Origin: Clostridiales bacterium | GTDB lineage: Bacteria; Bacillota; Clostridia; Oscillospirales; Acutalibacteraceae | DNA: 64,000 nt | Assembly: GCA_022801595.1 (NCBI GenBank) | Contig: JAAWSO010000008.1 | Location: 1 to 64,000 of the forward strand | Reading direction: 5' to 3' | In this document: in pieces, positions 47,106 through 55,089 of the stretch | Layout of the letters: each line of letters begins with the position of its first letter | How positions within the stretch are numbered: the first letter of the stretch is position 1 | Position numbers and translations under genes: made by a program | The notes under the pieces: generated by a model | The model's database searches: none | Told to the model about the DNA's origin: nothing | The model's input: the letters and a program-made list of their open reading frames with translations, nothing else

Positions 47106-47134
47106 TTGCATTTTGCTTTCAGACATATTATAAT
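47106..47134 (+). promoter_or_regulatory. Promoter of riboswitch-controlled ATPase
   Basis: TTGCAT (47106-47111), a 17-bp spacer and TATAAT (47129-47134), about 55 bp upstream of the riboswitch. Confidence 0.7.
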
Positions 47135-47187
47135 GAGGATACTTCAAAACAGGTACACTGGATTGAGGTGGGAGACATTTTGATAAT

Positions 47188-47322
47188 CCTAAAAGGGAGT
47201 AGTCAGAAATATAACATCAACATTCTCGATTACTTTGATAATCTGGTGTTATATACCAATCGGTGACGAGACTTTTAATGCAAACATGCTTTTTGGCATG
47301 CTGCATTAAAAGTCTTTTTTAT
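47188..47322 (+). ncRNA. yybP-ykoY (Mn2+) riboswitch with terminator
   Basis: The leader has the conserved opening CCTAAAAGGGAGTAG and the later CAATCGGTGACGAGAC segment. It then enters a long terminator stem, GACTTTTAATGCA/TGCATTAAAAGTC with an inner CATGC/GCATG pair and a T6 tract (47269-47320). This is the yybP-ykoY layout, a Mn2+ sensor that turns on export genes. The following gene is a P-type ATPase resembling Mn/Ca exporters, which supports the call. Confidence 0.85.
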
Positions 47323-47353
47323 TTGCCCTTTTAGCCAAAGGAGAAGGAATGGA

Positions 47354-49966
47354 ATGAACTATTTTGCAAAAGACACGCAGCAGGTGTTGGCGGATCTGAA
47401 CTCCTCCACGGATGGTTTGACCACGCAGGAAGCGGAAAAGCGGCAGCAGGAACATGGTCTAAACCAACTGACCGAAACCAAACAGAAAAATTTATTTTTG
47501 GTTTTTCTGGAGCAGTTTAAGGATTTGATGGTGATGATCCTGATTATTTCTGCGATTGTGTCTATTATTACCGGCAATATAGAAAGCTCGATCGTCATTT
47601 TCGCAGTTATCACCCTGAACGCAATTCTAGGTACGATTCAGCACATTAAGGCAGAAAAATCTCTCAATAGTCTGAAGGAATTGTCCTCTCCAACTGCGGT
47701 TGTCCTACGAAATGGAAATAAAGTGAAAATTCCTTCCAAGGAAGTGGTAATTGGTGATATTTTATTTCTGGAAGCTGGAGACTTGATTGTAGCGGACGGA
47801 CGAATTTTAAATAGCTATTCCCTACAAGTCAATGAAAGCTCTCTGACCGGAGAATCGGAGAATGTAAATAAAACGGAAGAAGTGATCCAGCAGGAAAAGG
47901 TAGCTTTGGGCGATCAAGTAAATATGGTTTTTTCCAGCTCACTGGTAACATATGGACGTGCGATTGTCGTGGTGACGCAAACCGGTATGGGAACTGAACT
48001 AGGTAAAATTGCTTCTCTTATGAATGCAACTAAGGAAAAAAAGACCCCGCTGCAGGTAACTCTGGATTCTTTTGGAAAAAAGCTTTCCATTATGATTTTG
48101 ATTATTTGCGCCATTGTGTTTGGCTTGAGCTTGCTCCGAGGGAGTCCGGTCATGGATTCCATCATGTTTGCTGTGGCGCTGGCAGTTGCGGCGATTCCAG
48201 AAGCCTTGGGCTCCATTGTCACCATTGCTCTGGCCATTGGAACACAAAAAATGGCCAAACAAAATGCAATTATTAAAAATCTGAAAGCGGTGGAAGGCTT
48301 AGGCTGCGTCTCCATCATCTGTTCCGATAAAACCGGCACCTTAACCCAAAATAAAATGACGGTTCAAAAGATCTTTGCCAATGGTTCCATTTTAGAATTG
48401 GATCAGGTATCCGTTCAGGATGCGGTTCAAAATACTCTGCTAAGAAGCAGTATTTTGTGTAACGATTCCCACTATTCCCAAGGAAAAGCCATCGGTGATC
48501 CAACAGAGATTGCTTTGGTGGACTATTATGAAAAAGTCTTTTCCAACAGTGTGGCAACGAGGGAAACATGGCAGCGGTTGCAAGAAATCCCATTTGATTC
48601 CGATCGGAAGTTAATGAGTACCCTACATTATATTGAGGATGAATACATCATGTACACCAAGGGAGCAATGGATGTGTTGCTTCAGCGGGCAGAGTTCATT
48701 TTCGATCATGGACAGATTCGTCCTCTTTCCGATACGGATCGCGCTAACATTCATGAAGCAAATCAGAAGCTTTCCCAGCAGGGTTTGCGCGTATTGGCTT
48801 TCGCCCAAAAAACAATGGATAAAAATCGTTCCCTGACTTTAGAGGATGAAACTGGTTACACCTTCCTAGGATTAATCTCAATGATTGACCCGCCGCGAGA
48901 GGAATCTGCTGCTGCAGTACGGGATTGTAAACGGGCTGGAATTAAAGCAATTATGATTACTGGCGATCACAAAATTACAGCTTCCAGCATTGCTCAGCAA
49001 ATCGGTATTTTCAACGATGGTGACTGCAGCTTAGATGGTGTGGAACTAGATCAAATGAGTGATGAAGAGCTTTCGGAGATTTTGCCTACCGTCTCCGTAT
49101 ATGCCCGGGTATCTCCGGAACATAAAATCCGTATTGTAGATCTATGGCAGAAAAAAGGCCAGATTGTTGCCATGACGGGTGACGGTGTGAACGATGCTCC
49201 TGCTCTGAAAAAAGCGGATATTGGCATCGCCATGGGCATTACCGGAACGGAAGTGTCTAAGGATGCTGCCTCCATGATTTTGACAGACGATAACTTCGCT
49301 ACCATCGTGAAATCAGTCGCCAATGGCCGGAATATTTATAATAATATTAAAAACTCCATTAAGTTTTTGATTTCTGGAAATATGTCCGGCATCCTCTCCG
49401 TACTGTATACTGTGGCCGTTGGTTTGACGATGCCGTTTACAGCTGTACATCTTTTGTTTATCAATCTGATGACCGATAGCTTGCCAGCGATTGCGATCAG
49501 TACTGAACCGCCGGCGAAGAATCTGTTAGACGAAAAGCCGCGGGGACAAAATGAATCCCTTATGACCAAAGATTTCATTTTGGATGTTTTGGCTCAGGGC
49601 TTTCTGATTGCAGTAACTACCATGGGCGCATTCTATATCGGCCAGATGCAAAGCCCAGAAATGGCAAGTACGATGGCGTTTTCCACCCTTTGCTTAGGAC
49701 GCCTGTTCCATGGATTTACCTGTCGTGGGAAGCAGTCTGTTTTCTCATTGGGTGTGTTCCGAAATCGGTTTACCCTACTTGCTTTTGGTGTAGGCATTGC
49801 ATTCTTATCCTGTGTTCTGCTTATCCCACCCCTGCAGGATTTAATGGATGTAGTACCTATGAACGGAATGCAGCTTGGCTCTATGGTAGGCCTAGCCTTT
49901 GCCCCTACTTTTGTGATTCAGATATATCGTGTCATCCGTGATGCTGTTCAAAAAAATAAGAGATAA
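47354..49966 (+). CDS. P-type Ca2+/Mn2+ exporting ATPase
   Basis: The 870 residues comprise the cation-ATPase N-domain, actuator loop (LQVNESSLTGESENVNK), phosphorylation site (IICSDKTGTLTQNKMTVQ), hinge (MTGDGVNDAPALKKADIG) and ten membrane helices. The ion-site helix M4 reads IPEALGSIVTIALAIGT. The PEALxSI variant resembles pneumococcal-type Mn/Ca exporters rather than SERCA PEGLPA (family knowledge). A Mn2+ riboswitch directly upstream supports Mn2+ efflux as the main task. An AAGGAG-like site precedes the ATG. A strong terminator follows. Confidence 0.93.
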   Translation: MNYFAKDTQQVLADLNSSTDGLTTQEAEKRQQEHGLNQLTETKQKNLFLVFLEQFKDLMVMILIISAIVSIITGNIESSIVIFAVITLNAILGTIQHIKAEKSLNSLKELSSPTAVVLRNGNKVKIPSKEVVIGDILFLEAGDLIVADGRILNSYSLQVNESSLTGESENVNKTEEVIQQEKVALGDQVNMVFSSSLVTYGRAIVVVTQTGMGTELGKIASLMNATKEKKTPLQVTLDSFGKKLSIMILIICAIVFGLSLLRGSPVMDSIMFAVALAVAAIPEALGSIVTIALAIGTQKMAKQNAIIKNLKAVEGLGCVSIICSDKTGTLTQNKMTVQKIFANGSILELDQVSVQDAVQNTLLRSSILCNDSHYSQGKAIGDPTEIALVDYYEKVFSNSVATRETWQRLQEIPFDSDRKLMSTLHYIEDEYIMYTKGAMDVLLQRAEFIFDHGQIRPLSDTDRANIHEANQKLSQQGLRVLAFAQKTMDKNRSLTLEDETGYTFLGLISMIDPPREESAAAVRDCKRAGIKAIMITGDHKITASSIAQQIGIFNDGDCSLDGVELDQMSDEELSEILPTVSVYARVSPEHKIRIVDLWQKKGQIVAMTGDGVNDAPALKKADIGIAMGITGTEVSKDAASMILTDDNFATIVKSVANGRNIYNNIKNSIKFLISGNMSGILSVLYTVAVGLTMPFTAVHLLFINLMTDSLPAIAISTEPPAKNLLDEKPRGQNESLMTKDFILDVLAQGFLIAVTTMGAFYIGQMQSPEMASTMAFSTLCLGRLFHGFTCRGKQSVFSLGVFRNRFTLLAFGVGIAFLSCVLLIPPLQDLMDVVPMNGMQLGSMVGLAFAPTFVIQIYRVIRDAVQKNKR

Positions 49967-50008
49967 AATAAAAAGCAGTTCTGGAAAGATCCAGAACTGC
50001 TTTTTATT
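49966..50008. terminator. Bidirectional terminator
   Basis: AAAAAGCAGTTCTGG and CCAGAACTGCTTTTT pair around AAAGAT; it serves the ATPase and the converging lysR gene. Confidence 0.85.
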
Positions 50009-50873
50009 TTCGGCATAAATCCATAAAAGCCTGGGCGGATTTACTCAAAAATTTATTTTTATGATGGATTATAAAATATTCCCGTTTAAAGGAAATTTCC
50101 TCTACCCAGATTCGGCAAATTTGTTGATTTTTCAGTTCTTCTTTTACCAACTGATAGGGCAAAATAGAAATGCCGAGGCCACATTCCACCGCTTTGATAA
50201 TAGCCTGCGGATTGATGCTTTCCCAGATTGGTTGAATTTCCATTTGATGCGACAATAAGACGCTGTCAAACAATTCTCGGGTACTGCTGCCCTTTTCCCG
50301 TAAAATAAAATCTTGATCAGATAAATCAGAAAGTGATACTTTTTGTTTTTGAGAAAAAGGATGATTGGGTGAACACAATAAAATTAATTCATCATCCATA
50401 AATTTTTTATATGCCACATGAGGACTATGAACGATTCCTTCGGTAAGGGCGAAATCAATTTCATTGGCAAGAATCATTTTTTCAATCATAGAGGCGTTAT
50501 CCACAAAAATTTTTAGATGCATTTTCGGATATTTTTTCTGAAATTCTAAAACATACTGTGGCATTAAATAAGTTCCAATTGTAACACTGGAACCAATACG
50601 CAAAACACCCACGGAATCCCAGTTTTTCATTCCTGTTTCCATTTCCTCAAACAATGAAATAATATGAGAAGCATAATTTAAAAATTCTTCTCCAAAACTA
50701 GTTAAATAGAGTTTTCGAGAAATTCGATCAAATAATTTTACGCCGTAATATTCTTCCAATTCTCGAATTGCCAAGCTCACGGAAGGCTGCGCTAAATAAA
50801 GGTGCTCAGCGGCTGTGGTAACACTCTGATACTCACAAACTGCCACAAATATTTTGATATGCCGTAGTGTCAA
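50004..50873 (-). CDS. LysR-family regulator
   Basis: The 289 residues start at TTG behind AAGGGGGC. The N-terminal winged HTH is typical (LRHIKIFVAVCEYQSVTTAA, HLYLAQPSVSLAIRELEEYY), and a periplasmic-binding-like effector domain follows (VLRIGSSVTIGTYLMPQYVL). It resembles the CysB/CysL-type group. It is divergent from the chromate transporter pair and probably activates it. Effector unknown. Confidence 0.9.
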   Translation of the reverse strand: MTLRHIKIFVAVCEYQSVTTAAEHLYLAQPSVSLAIRELEEYYGVKLFDRISRKLYLTSFGEEFLNYASHIISLFEEMETGMKNWDSVGVLRIGSSVTIGTYLMPQYVLEFQKKYPKMHLKIFVDNASMIEKMILANEIDFALTEGIVHSPHVAYKKFMDDELILLCSPNHPFSQKQKVSLSDLSDQDFILREKGSSTRELFDSVLLSHQMEIQPIWESINPQAIIKAVECGLGISILPYQLVKEELKNQQICRIWVEEISFKREYFIIHHKNKFLSKSAQAFMDLCRK

Positions 50874-50943
50874 GAGTTTGCCCCCTTTTTCATAACATTT
50901 CTATTATGTATTATATTTAATTATAATATTTTACTTATGTGTT

Positions 50944-50985
50944 AGCAAGGGGTATAATAAATATTACAGCAAGAGGTATAATAAA
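50944..50985 (+). repeat. Tandem promoter repeat before the chr pair
   Basis: AGCAAG(G/A)GGTATAATAAA occurs at 50944-50961 and 50968-50985. Each copy holds a TATAAT -10 box, 24 bp apart, in the lysR/chr intergenic region. They may be two start sites or repeated LysR binding sites. Confidence 0.55.
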
Positions 50986-51015
50986 AAATAACATCCAATG
51001 AAGGAGGAGTCAGCG

Positions 51016-51600
51016 TTGGAAAAGAAAAAAGGGTGGAAAATTTACCGAAAATTATTTGCTTCTACATTTTATATTAGTGCCTTTACTTTTGGGGGAGGTT
51101 ATGTGATCGTTCCCTTACTTAAAAAAAAATTTGTTGATGATCTTAAGTGGATCGAGGAAGAAGAAATGTTGGATTTAACAGCCATTTCGCAATCTTCTCC
51201 TGGCGCCATGGCCGTTAATGCTTCTATGTTAATCGGTTATCGGATAGCGGGAATAACCGGAGCACTAATCACCATTCTCGGCACAATACTCCCTCCCCTC
51301 ATCATTTTATCGGTAATTTCTTTATTCTACCAGGCGTTTCAGAGCAGTGTAATTGTTAATGCCGTACTGCGGGGGATGCGTGGTGGAGTTGCTGCTGTGA
51401 TTGCCGATGTCAGCATTGGAATGATCGGCGGTGTCTTAAAAGAGCGTAAAGTTTCATCTACTCTTATTATGATTGGCGCTTTTATCGCTTCTTATGTCTT
51501 GAATATTAATGTAATTTATATTGTATTAGCCAGTGCATTGTTTGGTGCGCTTGGGGTTGTTTACCAGAAAAAATTTCGAAAGGAGAAACCCCAGGAATGA
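51016..51600 (+). CDS. Chromate transporter, first half (short-chain CHR)
   Basis: The start is taken as TTG (51016), six bases behind GGAGGAG; an upstream ATG overlaps that site. The product is about 194 residues with six helices. CHR signatures are FTFGGGYVIVPLLKKKFVDD and AISQSSPGAMAVNASMLIGY. Long CHR proteins contain two such halves; here they are separate genes, as in Bacillus ywrA/ywrB. The pair exports chromate or a related oxyanion. The stop overlaps the next start (ATGA). Confidence 0.88.
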   Translation: MEKKKGWKIYRKLFASTFYISAFTFGGGYVIVPLLKKKFVDDLKWIEEEEMLDLTAISQSSPGAMAVNASMLIGYRIAGITGALITILGTILPPLIILSVISLFYQAFQSSVIVNAVLRGMRGGVAAVIADVSIGMIGGVLKERKVSSTLIMIGAFIASYVLNINVIYIVLASALFGALGVVYQKKFRKEKPQE

Positions 51601-52163
51601 TTTACTTACAATTATTTTGGTGTTTTTTTCAAATTGGCCTATTCAGTATTGGCGGAGGTTATGCTTCTATGCCTCTGATACAAAATCAGGTTGTGGATAC
51701 CTATCATTGGCTGAGCCTGTCAGAATTTTCTGACGTCATTACCATTTCCCAAATGACCCCTGGGCCTATCGCGATCAATTCAGCTAGTTTTGTCGGCATT
51801 CAAGTAGGTGGAATTGGAGGCGCTTTGGTTGCCACTTTAGGATGTATCCTTCCTTCTTGTGCAATTGTTCTATGTTTCGCATTTTTATACTATAAGTATC
51901 AAAATTTATCCGTGCTCCAAGGAGTTTTGAAAGGATTGCGTCCGTCTGTTGTAGCAATGATTACAGGAGCTGGCCTTTCCCTTTTGGTATTGGCTGTCTG
52001 GAACGGCGCTACACCTACTTTTGACTACAATCAAATTGATTTTATTGCCGTAGCAATTTTTGCTATCGCTCTATTCGTCCTCCGAAAATGGAAAGTAAAC
52101 CCTACCTTTATCATGGCAGGAGCTGGCGTCATTGGCGTATGTGTTTATCCCTTTCTACCTTAA
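51597..52163 (+). CDS. Chromate transporter, second half (short-chain CHR)
   Basis: The 188 residues match the other CHR half: FSIGGGYASMPLIQNQVVDT, TISQMTPGPIAINSASFVGI and five to six helices. It is translationally coupled to the first half by a 4-nt overlap, so both are made in equal amounts and presumably form a heterodimer. A terminator hairpin follows at 52166. Confidence 0.88.
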   Translation: MIYLQLFWCFFQIGLFSIGGGYASMPLIQNQVVDTYHWLSLSEFSDVITISQMTPGPIAINSASFVGIQVGGIGGALVATLGCILPSCAIVLCFAFLYYKYQNLSVLQGVLKGLRPSVVAMITGAGLSLLVLAVWNGATPTFDYNQIDFIAVAIFAIALFVLRKWKVNPTFIMAGAGVIGVCVYPFLP

Positions 52164-52165
52164 AC

Positions 52166-52206
52166 AAAAACAGCTAGCTTCCCTTGAGGAAACTAGCTGT
52201 TTTTTC
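52166..52206. terminator. Bidirectional terminator
   Basis: AAAAACAGCTAG and CTAGCTGTTTTTT pair with an inner CTTCC/GGAA extension. It lies between convergent chr and the histidine kinase gene and overlaps the kinase stop. Confidence 0.8.
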
Positions 52207-53307
52207 GTGTTCCATCTGGGATTCCAGAGGAAACACAATCGTGAAACGAGTAGAACTTTCATCACTTGATGCAGAAATAGAACCATCATGCAACTCGATG
52301 ATCTCTTTTGTAATGGCTAATCCCAATCCTGCCCCACCAGTTTGACTGGAGCGAGCGCTATCCAAACGATAAAACTTCTCAAAAATCGTATGGAGCCGTT
52401 CTGGCGGAATCCGTTTTCCTTGATTTTCAAAAGTAATAATCGCGTTATTCTGATGCAGATAAGCAGAAATCTGAATGGTACTATTAGGAGTACTGTAAGC
52501 GCAAGCATTGCGCAAAAGATTGTCAAAAGCCCGTGCCATTTTATCAGCATCTGCATAAAGGGTAATACTTTCATCAATGTTTAGTTGGCAATTCAACTGT
52601 TTAGCGGATAAGGTTGGATAGAATTCTTCCGATAGCTGAAGTAACATCATGGAAAGATCAATCTTTGTTTTATCAAGACTGATATTTTGTAGATTAAAAC
52701 GAGTAATGTCAAAAAATTCATTGATTAGTTCTTCTAGTCTGCATGCTTTTTTTAAAGAAATATCCAAATATTTTTCTCTGAGTCCTTTGGAGATTTCTTG
52801 TTCATCGTGCAGAAGGGTTAAATAACCGATTACTGAGGTAAGAGGGGTTTTTAAATCATGAGCCAAATAAACTACTAAATCGTTTTTTCTTTGTTCCGCT
52901 TCTTTGGCTAATTGTTCACTTTTAATGGATTCATACTTAATAGCATTTAGTTTATTTTCGGTGTCGCGGAATTCTTTTGGCATTTGGATTAATTCATCGG
53001 ATTTTTGAAACACCTCGTCGATCGAATTTAAAATAACTGCAATTTTCTTTTGTGTTTGCCTCATGGAAATACGCCAGATAAGGATAATTACAATACTAGA
53101 AAAAAGCAATAGTATCGATAATAAGATACTGAAAATAATTACCTTATGCTTTACTAAGTAGGATACATATCTTTCTGAAATTAAAGTTTCAAAGATCTGT
53201 ACAGGAAAAATAAAATTTAAAAGAAGAAAAAGTAAGGTAAATCCTGCAGCAATTACAAGCAAAATTAAAATGAATTTTCCTGCGACATTCCATTTACTAT
53301 GCTTCAA
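52174..53307 (-). CDS. VanS-like sensor histidine kinase
   Basis: The 377 residues start at TTG overlapping the regulator's end by 11 nt. Two membrane helices (ILILLVIAAGFTLLFLLL, VIIFSILLSILLLFSSIVII) bracket a short outside loop, as in VanS. HAMP-like region, then the H-box LVVYLAHDLKTPLTSVIGYL, N-box FDNLLRNACAYS and G-box GGAGLGLAITKEIIELHDGS. It is expected to sense cell-wall stress or a glycopeptide and phosphorylate the paired regulator. Confidence 0.9.
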   Translation of the reverse strand: MKHSKWNVAGKFILILLVIAAGFTLLFLLLNFIFPVQIFETLISERYVSYLVKHKVIIFSILLSILLLFSSIVIILIWRISMRQTQKKIAVILNSIDEVFQKSDELIQMPKEFRDTENKLNAIKYESIKSEQLAKEAEQRKNDLVVYLAHDLKTPLTSVIGYLTLLHDEQEISKGLREKYLDISLKKACRLEELINEFFDITRFNLQNISLDKTKIDLSMMLLQLSEEFYPTLSAKQLNCQLNIDESITLYADADKMARAFDNLLRNACAYSTPNSTIQISAYLHQNNAIITFENQGKRIPPERLHTIFEKFYRLDSARSSQTGGAGLGLAITKEIIELHDGSISASSDESSTRFTIVFPLESQMEHEKTASFLKGS

Positions 53308-53983
53308 TTTTATACCCTACCCCCCAAACGGTTTTTATGAACTTTGGCTTTCCCACTGGTTCCTGCATTTTTTCCCGTAAATGCCGAATATGAACCATAA
53401 CCGTATTGTTACTTTTTAAATATTTTTCCTGCCAGACTTTTTCAAATAATTCTTCAGAGCTGATCACTTTCCCTCGATTTTCACATAAAATCCAGAGAAT
53501 TGAAAACTCGGTTGGCGTTAAGGAAAGCGGACGTTCATTGAGGGTACATTCGTGGGTCTCTCGATTGATAATTAATCCAGCAAAATCAATAATATCTTGA
53601 TTTTGCTTAGTTGGTTCATTGTATTTTGTCACACGGCGGAGCTGGGCTTTTACCCGTGCCACCAGCTCCAAAGGGTTAAATGGCTTGGTTACATAGTCGT
53701 CTGCTCCGATGGTAAGTCCTGTGATTTTGTCTATATCCTCCACTTTTGCAGTGAGCATAATCACTGGATAATGGAAGGATTCCCGGATTATTTTACAGAG
53801 GGAAAAACCATCCATTTCAGGCATCATTACATCTAAAATTGCTAAATCGAAATCCTCTTTTTGGATACAATCCAAGGCGTCTAGAGGATGATAAAATTTG
53901 TACACGGTATAGTTTTCATTGGACAAATATAGTTCTACCAAATCCGCAATTTCTTTTTCATCGTCTACGACTAGTATCTTCAT
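53297..53983 (-). CDS. VanR-like OmpR-family response regulator
   Basis: The 228 residues have a receiver domain with the phospho-Asp in LAILDVMMPEMDGFSLC and the switch Lys in DDYVTKPFNPLELVARVKAQ. The winged-helix DNA-binding domain follows (LSLTPTEFSILWILCENRGK, VHIRHLREKMQEPVG, VWGVGYKIEA). Overlaps the kinase and follows VanY by 16 nt, so all three form one operon. Confidence 0.93.
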   Translation of the reverse strand: MKILVVDDEKEIADLVELYLSNENYTVYKFYHPLDALDCIQKEDFDLAILDVMMPEMDGFSLCKIIRESFHYPVIMLTAKVEDIDKITGLTIGADDYVTKPFNPLELVARVKAQLRRVTKYNEPTKQNQDIIDFAGLIINRETHECTLNERPLSLTPTEFSILWILCENRGKVISSEELFEKVWQEKYLKSNNTVMVHIRHLREKMQEPVGKPKFIKTVWGVGYKIEA

Positions 53984-53999
53984 ACCATCTACTCCCTTT

Positions 54000-54968
54000 T
54001 TAAGATAAGGACACCGTTACAATAAAACCATCGGTGTTATTTCCCGATATTTCATAATTTCCATTTTCCGGCACTGGTACAGAAACCATCTTTTCTCCTG
54101 CTGGTGCTGCAACATAGTAAATTTCATATTTATCGTTTTGATCGTTAGTCACTATTAAGTGTTTTCCGTTGTAAGGAAAATCCTTTAAATAATTCATATA
54201 TTCTTCTAAACAAAGATCTTGTTTTTGCATTACATACGCATGCGGGACACCAACATAACGAATATGCCAGGGTTCGTTTCCAATCTTTGTAATATCTACC
54301 TTATCGCTTTCATAACGAACCACAAAACCATATTGATAACAATTTTGGCTGATCCAGCTATATTTTCCAGTACCATCAAATTCTTGGGAAAATCCATTTT
54401 CTGGATAAATCCCTAAATCGAACGACAAGCCAGTATGATGCTCGCTAAAGCCAGGTTTCGTTACAAACAATGAGGTTGCGTTTCCCGTTTTTTCTAAATC
54501 TTTTCGATAAAGTTTCTCCTGCAACTCTCGATTGCGGTATCCACTGCAAATCATCACATTGTTTTTCCCAGTTGCTTGAGCAAATGCATCCATCATTTCA
54601 TTGAGGTGGGTAATTACATTTTTATCCAATTGGACGTTTTTATCTTGTGCTTTATAACTGCTGCTCCTCAAATCAAATACATTGCCCAAATGACTTTCAT
54701 CGTTTAATCGGTACTCCGTATCATTATTAACTAAAATTAGATTTCCTGTATACAGATCGTCTCGGCTTTTTTTCACTGTGTTGGAATAAACACTCTCTAA
54801 AGTAGATACGTTTCCTCCTAGATTTACAGGAGTATCATTGGTTCCCATGGGAAGGATTTTAAACACAAAAATCCCAAAAAATACAGCCGCAGCTATCAGT
54901 ACCGATCCAATTGCTACTATTGCAAATACAATAGCAAACCTCCGTGTCATCAAGTTTTTTCTGTTCAT
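54000..54968 (-). CDS. vanY: VanY-type D-Ala-D-Ala carboxypeptidase
   Basis: This 322-residue M15B peptidase has one N-terminal anchor helix (FAIVFAIVAIGSVLIAAAVF). The zinc/catalytic motifs are visible: VMICSGYRNRELQEKLYRKD, GFSEHHTGLSFDLGIYPENG (His, Asp) and NEPWHIRYVGVPHAY (Glu, His). It trims the last D-Ala from wall precursors outside the membrane. The order VanY, response regulator, kinase recalls part of vanG-type clusters, but no vanH, ligase, vanX or vanT is present. Therefore a wall-remodelling role, not resistance by itself, is the safer reading. Confidence 0.88.
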   Translation of the reverse strand: MNRKNLMTRRFAIVFAIVAIGSVLIAAAVFFGIFVFKILPMGTNDTPVNLGGNVSTLESVYSNTVKKSRDDLYTGNLILVNNDTEYRLNDESHLGNVFDLRSSSYKAQDKNVQLDKNVITHLNEMMDAFAQATGKNNVMICSGYRNRELQEKLYRKDLEKTGNATSLFVTKPGFSEHHTGLSFDLGIYPENGFSQEFDGTGKYSWISQNCYQYGFVVRYESDKVDITKIGNEPWHIRYVGVPHAYVMQKQDLCLEEYMNYLKDFPYNGKHLIVTNDQNDKYEIYYVAAPAGEKMVSVPVPENGNYEISGNNTDGFIVTVSLS

Positions 54969-55089
54969 AAAATTGTTACACTCCTTTCACTGGAAATTAG
55001 TATAACAATTTTTCAGATGGCTTGTTTTAATATTTACAATGGAAAAAGATTAAGATTTCTTTAAGTTTTTCTTGCTTTTTTCGATGAGT

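Noticed and set aside
52174-54968. A vancomycin resistance cluster
   Set aside because: Ligase, dehydrogenase or racemase and VanX/VanXY genes are absent, so only the regulatory pair and VanY-type peptidase can be supported.
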